Part shown: in pieces, positions 1 through 12,257 of the stretch
Position numbering within the stretch: position 1 is the first letter of the stretch
Layout of the letters: each line of letters begins with the position of its first letter
Assembly (NCBI GenBank): GCA_026770585.1
Contig: MU647237.1
Coordinates: 114,548-126,804, forward strand
DNA: 12,257 nt
From: Baffinella frigidus
Lineage: Eukaryota > Cryptophyceae > Cryptomonadales > Baffinellaceae
Reading direction: 5' to 3'
The notes under the pieces: model-generated
The model's database searches: none
What the model was told of the DNA's origin: nothing
The model's input: only the letters and a program-made list of their open reading frames with translations
Position numbers and translations under genes: made by a program

Positions 1-7473
<7,473 letters not shown>

Positions 7474-7664
7474 CGCTGGAGAGTCACTGATCTGCGATCC
7501 AGACGTCACTGCCCAAATCTGGAATTTTCAGATTATTTTTTGGCGTTTTTTGTTTTTTGAATTTAGTGAATTTAGCACTGGTCTATTTTGTCGATTTCTC
7601 TCCTCCTAAATATTCGATTTTTGGTAGTCTATCTTAAAGAAAAACTCTAGAAATAACGAAATAG
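7474..7664 (-). promoter_or_regulatory. AT-rich leader/probable promoter of the protease gene
   Basis: Immediately upstream of the start codon the sequence turns AT-rich (about 7510-7660), unlike the GC-rich coding sequence. It contains TCAAAAAACAAAAAACGCCA on the minus strand at 7541-7560. A very similar A-rich box ending in CGC lies upstream of the second gene. Promoter role is inferred from position only. Confidence 0.45.
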
Positions 7665-7738
7665 GACGAGACGTTCCCCCCCCCCTCCCCCCCGCCCTTG
7701 GGGGTGGTCGCGGGCTGCTAGGGCCCTTACGTCTCGTC
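7665..7738. repeat. Short inverted pair around a C-run
   Basis: GACGAGACGT (7665-7674) and ACGTCTCGTC (7729-7738) bracket a long C-rich run (7676-7694). Possibly a decayed foldback element; no TA flanks. Confidence 0.5.
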
Positions 7739-7807
7739 TGACTTCGCCCTCTGGCTGGTCGCGATCGTTTTTGACAAGTTTCCCCCGTTTCCCGTCTGTG
7801 AGGACCT

Positions 7808-8021
7808 CCACACAGCGGGCTACGAACGGATTTTCGGGCAGGAAATGCTGATTGCGAGTACTGATTACTGATAACTGATTGCTGATGCCCGAGTTTCCGT
7901 TACCTTATCCGTAGGAACCCCCCTGTGTCCCTACGGGTTGCCTACCGTAGGGTCGTGTGTCTGATTGTTTTTGGGTTATTCACGGAAACCCTTCGAAGTC
8001 TGATTAAAGTCCGCTGTGTGG
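7808..8021. mobile_element. Foldback element, family C, second copy
   Basis: CCACACAGCGGGC...CCGCTGTGTGG ends, and the inner TCCGTAGGAACCCCCCTGTG block shared with 2778-2951. It also contains short CTGATTACTGATAACTGATT iterations (7858-7885) absent from the other copy. Confidence 0.72.
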
Positions 8022-8074
8022 AGAGGTCGAAGCGTTCTTCTCCCTCAACACCCCTCGGGGTGCCGTTGGGGCCT

Positions 8075-8193
8075 ACAGGGGTACCTCGCTCATAAGAAAC
8101 CGCCCCCCCCCTAGGACCCTACAGTAGGCCTATGCCTCGGGCCCTATGGTGGTCCTAGGGGGGTGGGCGTTTCTTATGAGCGAGGTGTCCCTG
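8075..8193. mobile_element. Foldback element, family B
   Basis: CAGGGGTACCTCGCTCATAA...inverted, TA at 8073-8074 and 8194-8195. The centre is in the opposite order to the copy at 5223. Confidence 0.87.
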
Positions 8194-8195
8194 TA

Positions 8196-8590
8196 GCCTC
8201 TGTTGGGGTGCAGTCCGCTCTGTAACATCCATGAATCCAAGAGTTGGTGATACCACTCACACGGTGGACTACGAGGGTTTCGGGACCACCAATTCTGGGG
8301 GGTAACGTCACCAAAATTGCTTCAAAAAAGCCTTAGAGTTAATTGCCTCGGGGCAATTAATCGTCAACAGTCAACACACACATGATTTAGGTCCTTCAGG
8401 TTCTTCGAGCTCCCAACATAGGCGGACACTGGAACTTATCTGCAGAAAAGCCATGCTTCCTTTCGGATCACATGCAGGCCCCCCAGTGCAGAGGATCGCA
8501 GCAGAAACCGGCTACAGCGGGCGTGTTGGTACTAATCAAGGTCTTCCCTCTCCACCACCCGCACGACACTGTAATTGTATTATCATTATG
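8196..8590. other. Intergenic stretch without recognised features
   Basis: Mixed-composition sequence between foldback copies. I found no gene, tRNA-like structure or repeat apart from the short hairpin at 8339-8360. Confidence 0.5.
8339..8360. repeat. 9 bp hairpin with TCGG loop
   Basis: TTAATTGCC TCGG GGCAATTAA in the intergenic stretch; a short perfect stem with no other context. Confidence 0.6.
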
Positions 8591-8593
8591 ATA

Positions 8594-8693
8594 ACCCTTA
8601 AGTGACCAGGCCTCCGAATTTGGGGGCCTGAGGTCCTAGGCAGGTCCTAGGGCCCTACGGTAGGGCGTATGAGCCTACTGGTCACTTAAGGGA
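8594..8693. mobile_element. Foldback element, family D
   Basis: Ends ACCCTTAAGTGACCAG and inverted CTGGTCACTTAAGGGA, flanked by TA (8592-8593, 8694-8695). Centre GGTCCTAGGGCCCTACGGTA. 100 bp. Confidence 0.8.
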
Positions 8694-8817
8694 TAGTTCC
8701 CCTATTATCTCGGAAGGGTGAGGTTCCCGGCTGTGTTTGTAATCTGCAAGTCATAAAGGTCCTAATGTGCACTCGTTCGGAATGAGGTCACACGAGATCG
8801 TGTACACTGACTCGCCC

Positions 8818-8847
8818 CCAGGGCCCTCAGTTTACTGAGGGCCCTGG
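8818..8847. repeat. Perfect 13 bp hairpin
   Basis: CCAGGGCCCTCAG, loop TTTA, CTGAGGGCCCTGG. It stands at the edge of a heptamer array. No U-tract follows, so a bacterial-type terminator is not implied. Confidence 0.8.
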
Positions 8848-8965
8848 TTTAGGGTTTAGGGTTTTAGGGGTTTGGGGTTTAGAGTTGAGGGTTTAGGCTT
8901 GAGGGTTTAGGGGTTATGGTTTAGGGTTAAGGGTTTGGGTTTAGGGTTTGGGGCTTAGAGTTTAC
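8845..8965 (+). repeat. Telomere-like heptamer array, intergenic
   Basis: TTTAGGG, TTTGGGG, TTGAGGG and TTAAGGG units between the genes, directly after a 13 bp hairpin. Confidence 0.88.
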
Positions 8966-9262
8966 TTTATTACGGATCGGAGAGCCTGACACCTCAAGAG
9001 TCGAGGCAGCCCAACAAGTCCTCTTTTTACATATCGATTTTAGGCGTTTACCTAGAGAGGTCATGAAAGTGCGCATGACTTCACTTGTCGTCCCTGCTCA
9101 GACCCAGCCTCGGTGGCGGTGCATACAGTAGGCCTATGCCCATGGGCCGAGGACCACCCTGCGACTGGTGTGGGGCCGTATCTTCGAGTAACCCCTGTAG
9201 CAATCGCTCACAAGGTTCTCTCCCACACACAACATGTTGAAGGACAGCTGTGTCCGCGCGTA
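8966..9262. other. Intergenic stretch with one element relic
   Basis: No coding signal seen. It contains the decayed foldback piece at 9117-9199 and otherwise appears unique. Confidence 0.5.
9117..9199. mobile_element. Relic of a family B-like element
   Basis: Contains CAGTAGGCCTATGCCCATGG and GAGGACCACC, the family B centre, and a right end CGAGTAACCCCTGTA (9185-9199). No left end is visible. Confidence 0.5.
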
Positions 9263-9270
9263 CAGGGGTA

Positions 9271-9384
9271 CAGGGCTACCTCATAAGAAACTGCCCCCCC
9301 CTCAGGACCACCGTAGGGCCCTCGGCATAATCCTCTACTGTAGGGTCCTCGGGGGGGGCGCTTTCTTATGAGCGAGGTAGCCCT
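9271..9384. mobile_element. Foldback element, family B variant
   Basis: The left end reads CAGGGCTACCTC and the right end the inverted GAGGTAGCCCT, so both arms share the same change from the other copies. A 14 bp direct repeat AGGGGTACAGGGCT brackets it (9264-9277, 9389-9402). TA sits at 9269-9270 and 9385-9386. Confidence 0.75.
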
Positions 9385-9395
9385 TAAAAGGGGTA

Positions 9396-9916
9396 CAGGG
9401 CTTACTCGATTACAAGGTCACACACTTTTGAGCAGTCAGTGTGTGTGACCTTAAATTTAAGGTCCACAGGAAAGCAGTCAGTGTGTGTGACCTTAAATTT
9501 AAGGTCCACAGGAAAGCAGTCAGTGTGTGACCTTAAATGACCTTAAATTCAGCAAGGTTCGCGAACGACGAGTGTGTGCGGACCTTGAATTCAGTACATC
9601 TACATGTACAACCAAGACACGTGATCAATTTTTTTAACTTGCACCACTCGGGAACCCAGTTTTTCCTGGGAAATGTTGACATTTTTTTGGACCCAAAAAT
9701 TCGCCAGCTCCATTCTCCGGGGGGGGTAAGCACTCTAAAGACCAATTTTTTTTCGCTGTTGTAAGGTCACACACGAAAAGCAGTCAGTGTGTGTGACCTT
9801 AAATTTAAGGTCCACAAAAAAGCAGTCAGTGTGCGGACCTTAAATAATTAAGGTCCACATCGGAGTGTCCAGTGTGTGACCTTGTATTGTGTGACCTTGT
9901 AATCGAGTAAGGCCTG
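9396..9916. mobile_element. 521 bp non-autonomous DNA transposon-like element
   Basis: Inverted ends CAGGGCTTACTCGATTACAA / CAGGCCTTACTCGATTACAA, continuing GGTCACAC, flanked by TA (9394-9395, 9917-9918). The interior has about five copies of a 41-42 bp unit with CAGTCAGTGTGTGTGACC and the palindrome ACCTTAAATTTAAGGT. The middle (about 9545-9765) is unique and AT-rich. No transposase motif in any frame. Confidence 0.82.
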
Positions 9917-9988
9917 TACCACGAATTTCAAGAACACGCCCCCCAACCCCATTTGGACCACGCCAGGGTCCTGGGTAGGCCCAATGTA

Positions 9989-10107
9989 CAGGGGTACCTC
10001 GCTCATAAGAAAACGCCCGCCCCCCCTAGGATCACCACAGGGCCCTAGAAAAATGCCTACTGTAGGGTCCTTGGGGAGGGAAGTTTCTTGTAAGCGAGGT
10101 ACCCCTG
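9989..10107. mobile_element. Foldback element, family B
   Basis: CAGGGGTACCTCGCTCATAA...GGTACCCCTG, TA at 9987-9988 and 10108-10109. Confidence 0.87.
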
Positions 10108-10175
10108 TAGGGTGTGGGTTCTCAACTTCGCGGTGCCCCTGTCGTGCACCACACCGTGCTATGCAAGGCGTGCTA

Positions 10176-10292
10176 CAGGGGTACCTCGCTCATAAGAAAG
10201 CGCCTCCCCCTAGGACCCTACAGTAGGGCTATGCCTGGGGCCCTGTGGTGGTCCTAGGGGGGGAGCGCTTTCTAATGAGCGAGGTACCCCTG
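10176..10292. mobile_element. Foldback element, family B
   Basis: CAGGGGTACCTCGCTCATAA...GGTACCCCTG, TA at 10174-10175 and 10293-10294. Only 67 bases separate it from the previous copy. Confidence 0.87.
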
Positions 10293-10429
10293 TAGAATAC
10301 GCGTGCTAGAAGTCAGTGTGGTGAGAGGCAGTGGCGGCACAGAGACTGTGAGCAGAGCGCATGCAGCGGGTCTCGACGGGCAGGTTTCTTCTCAGGGGGC
10401 GGACGTCGTGAAGTGACCCCCCCACCCCG

Positions 10430-10522
10430 CGCGAGAGAGAGAGAGCGAGAGCGAGACAGAGAGAGAGAGAGAGAGCGAGCGAGACAGAGAGAGCTAGAGC
10501 GAGAGCGAGAGCGAGAGAGTCA
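10430..10522. repeat. GA-rich microsatellite
   Basis: GAGAGAGC/GAGACAGA repeats just downstream of the small gene's stop (minus strand). Open frames through it encode only Arg-Glu repeats. Confidence 0.88.
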
Positions 10523-10671
10523 GTCGGCCAGAGGACTGAATCGGCTTGGGCGAACAGAAGATGTACTCTCTACACCTCATGCGTTTTGCCCCATCGCCGC
10601 CGAAGCCGCGATCCCCCAGATGTGAGGGTCACAGCAATAGACCACTGCGCCCCCCGGCTCAAGCGTGTGGC

Positions 10672-10734
10672 TTAATCGAAACGGTGCTTGTTGGCCTTGC
10701 CCTCGACGGTGTTGACCGCGGACGAGACGTCGGC
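10672..10734 (-). CDS. Small gene exon 3 with stop
   Basis: 63 nt including TAA. Encodes ADVSSAVNTVEGKANKHRFD. The acceptor sits in the duplicated 39 bp heptamer-like unit. Confidence 0.6.
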   Translation of the reverse strand, partial: ADVSSAVNTVEGKANKHRFD

Positions 10735-11639
10735 CTGGTTTGGGGGTTAGGGTTTAGGTTCTAGGGCTTACGGCTGGTTTGGGGGTTAGGGTTTAGGTTC
10801 TAGGGCTTACGGCGTCTGGTTTAGGGTTTAGGGTTGAGGGTTGAGGGCTTAGAGTTTAGGTTTTGGGGTTTAGGATGAAGGAGGGAGGAGGGAGGAGGGA
10901 GGAGGGGGGGGGGAGGAGGGAGGACCTGGCCCATGTGCCACATCCAGCCGGCGTTGGCCATGCCCATGGCCTCGCGCTGCGGGCGCACCGGGGAGAGGGA
11001 CGAGGTGTCGTTGGCGGCGGCGTTCCACAGCTGCGGGGGAGAAAGGGGGGATGTTCAGACAGGGGATCCGCGGAGAGGGGATTGGTTGCGGCTGTGTGGA
11101 TGAGGAGGACGCGGGTGCACGCACAGGGGCACACACGCGGCCGGCGCTACACCAGCATCAACCCCGTTCAAACGCCTGCGCCTCTAGCCAGCGCATCGCG
11201 CGACACACTCAGACTGCATGGAGGAACCAGACAGCCCTGTGCAGCTGCGTCTCATGCAACCATGCGCCCCGGGCTCCCGCCTTTCCCTCCTCCAACCCAA
11301 GCGCCATTCCCCAACCGTTCCGTTACGCCGAGCTCCGACGTCCGCACCAAAACGCACGACCGGCATGGCTGGACACTTCAGCATGCTCGGCATTCGATAT
11401 GGACATCGGAAGCTGTGCCCTCCCACCATGATACAGCCCCTCGCCTCCCCTCCCCCTCCAAACGTCAACGCACCGCGCCAGGTGCGCTTCCCCACCGAAA
11501 CCCCACCCGGCCCTGCACCCCGCCCACACGCCCCACAATCCGCGAGCGCGCTCCATGCTGCGCACCTGCCGGTACCAGCAAGCTCCTGGGAGGAAGCGGG
11601 TGAGGGGCGGGCGGGAAGGGCGCTTACGGCGCAGATCAT
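10672..11639 (-). CDS. Small protein gene, three exons, 59 residues, function unknown
   Basis: Proposed exons, right to left: 11628-11639, 10926-11030, 10672-10734. The start is ATG after CTCAATTCTCACA, giving only MICA before GCC|GTAAGC. Exon 2 (TCCCCCGCAG|CTGTGG to GGCCAG|GTCCTC) encodes LWNAAANDTSSLSPVRPQRE, then AMGMANAGWMWHMGQ. Exon 3 (AAACCAG|GCCGAC) encodes ADVSSAVNTVEGKANKHRFD and a TAA stop. All junctions are phase 0 GT-AG and codon use is GC-rich as in the protease gene. I recognise no domain, signal peptide or clear membrane segment; the middle is Met/Trp-rich. Exon 2 and exon 3 are the firmer part. The four-residue first exon could be wrong, and the true 5' end might lie further right. 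It lies upstream of the protease gene on the same strand. Confidence 0.5.
10735..10812. repeat. 39 bp perfect tandem duplication at an acceptor
   Basis: Two identical 39 bp units begin CTGGTTTGGGGGTTAGGG (10735 and 10774); a third start follows at 10816. On the minus strand each unit ends AAACCAG, so the acceptor of exon 3 of the small gene is present two to three times. Confidence 0.85.
10735..10925 (-). other. Small gene intron 2, heptamer-built
   Basis: 191 bp: a GGAGGGA-rich tract at the donor end, then TTTAGGG/TTGAGGG heptamers and the perfect 39 bp duplication carrying the acceptor. Confidence 0.6.
10926..11030 (-). CDS. Small gene exon 2
   Basis: 105 nt, 35 codons, with strong acceptor TTTCTCCCCCGCAG and donor CAG|GTCCTC. 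Protein-like composition with Met/Trp-rich end MGMANAGWMWHMGQ. Confidence 0.6.
11031..11627 (-). other. Small gene intron 1
   Basis: 597 bp between GTAAGC and CCCCGCAG. GC-rich, without heptamers, foldbacks or exon copies that I can see. Overlapping open frames on both strands are long but show low-complexity Pro/Arg/Ala composition and no domain. Confidence 0.5.
11628..11639 (-). CDS. Small gene exon 1 (coding part)
   Basis: ATGATCTGCGCC followed by GTAAGC, a good donor. Chosen because it is the nearest ATG in phase with exon 2 that has a donor and follows an AT-rich leader. Confidence 0.4.
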
Positions 11640-11689
11640 TGTGAGAATTGAGAAATCATTCGCGAAAGGCCGCGGTTGACTAAACAAAA

Positions 11690-11790
11690 TCGCGTTTTTT
11701 TTTGTTTTTATTTATTTTAGCAGATTTTAAAATCTTTGCATATAAATTAGACAGTTTTGTTCTGACAACAAACCTTAAATTGAGTTTCAC
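11690..11790 (-). promoter_or_regulatory. AT-rich leader/probable promoter of the small gene
   Basis: On the minus strand TAAAAACAAAAAAAAACGCG (11691-11710) lies about 50 bases before the ATG at 11639. Further upstream is TAATTTATATGCAAAG. The box resembles that upstream of the protease gene. Confidence 0.42.
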
Positions 11791-11797
11791 ATGAACT

Positions 11798-12016
11798 AGA
11801 GCGTTTGCGGTAATTGTTGTCCGTTTTGGACCTCCGATTTTCCAATTTTCCAATTTTGAAAGGGACTTGTAGGACGTGACAAGGATTTTAAATTGTACCA
11901 AGAGGCGCAATTCTGGTATAATTTAAAATCCTTGTCACGTCCTACAAGTCCCTTTCAAAATTGGAAAATTGGAAAATCGGAGGTCCAAAACGGACAACAA
12001 TTACCGCAAACGCTCT
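11798..12016. mobile_element. Long perfect palindrome, TA-flanked foldback element
   Basis: Arms 11798-11894 and 11920-12016 are perfect 97 bp inverted repeats around a 25 bp loop. Outside the shared A/T the ends are GAGCGTTTGCGGTAATTG, flanked by TA (11797-11798, 12016-12017). Perfect arms point to recent insertion or arm homogenisation. It lies about 160 bp upstream of the small gene's start codon. Confidence 0.9.
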
Positions 12017-12017
12017 A

Positions 12018-12257
12018 ATTTGTAGTAATTTACAATTATTGATTTTCCGGTGTCCGCCTACCCGAAAGTGATAGACTCAGGGTTTGTTGGTTGGAAAGCA
12101 AAAATGCTTTCTCTGCAGTCCTTTCTACGAAGGGCGTGTCGTTGGCATATCAGCCATCTCCTCAGTCCAATACCCCTCCCGCCTCCACCCGCCGCGACCA
12201 TCCACACCACCACCCGGAGAAGCGCACTCGGCACTCAGAACACGACACCCCACTGCC
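12018..12257. other. Right-edge sequence, nothing recognised
   Basis: C-rich on the + strand towards the end. A small stem GGAAAGCA/TGCTTTCT lies near 12093-12112. No exon could be supported. Confidence 0.4.

Noticed and set aside
8818-8847. Rho-independent terminator
   Set aside because: Perfect stem but no T-run, and the context is eukaryotic.
11184-11687. Long open frames on both strands across 11184-11687
   Set aside because: GC-rich sequence gives long frames by chance. Composition is low-complexity and the proposed splice sites place this in an intron.

Overview
This is eukaryotic DNA from a nuclear genome, probably a protist alga. The evidence is short exons with GT-AG boundaries (one apparent GC-AG), GC-rich third codon positions, long introns full of degenerate TTTAGGG-type telomere-like heptamers (the plant and algal telomere unit), and many small foldback elements flanked by TA. 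A dinoflagellate fits best: G after several acceptors, a GC donor, two genes on the same strand. A pelagophyte or haptophyte cannot be excluded from sequence alone.

Positions 1-7473 (minus strand) hold the N-terminal part of a pepsin/cathepsin D-type (family A1) aspartic protease gene. I read eight exons that join in frame: signal peptide and propeptide start (7342-7473), propeptide end and mature N-terminus (6870-6989), catalytic DTGS exon (5687-5773), two exons across the first disulfide loop and the flap (4366-4454, 2969-3056), the AAKFDGIMG exon (1730-1784), the FFNMVDQ exon (686-750) and the start of FAFYLNR (1-50), which runs off the left edge. About 228 residues are visible. The second catalytic Asp lies outside the window.

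The seven introns (0.35-1.3 kb) are the unusual part. They are built from (i) degenerate heptamer arrays that often start within a few bases of the splice site, (ii) repeated partial copies of the edges of the neighbouring exons, each carrying the local acceptor or donor, (iii) foldback elements inserted at TA, and (iv) minisatellites. No intact transposase gene was found.

Positions 7474-10671 are the gap between the two genes. It holds four full copies of a ~118 bp foldback family, a 521 bp element with related ends, other foldbacks, and an AT-rich stretch that is probably the promoter and 5' leader of the protease gene. Positions 10672-11639 (minus) hold a likely three-exon gene for an unrecognised 59-residue protein, with an AT-rich leader and a foldback element with perfect 97 bp arms (11798-12016) just upstream. 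Nothing recognisable was seen from 12018 to the right edge.
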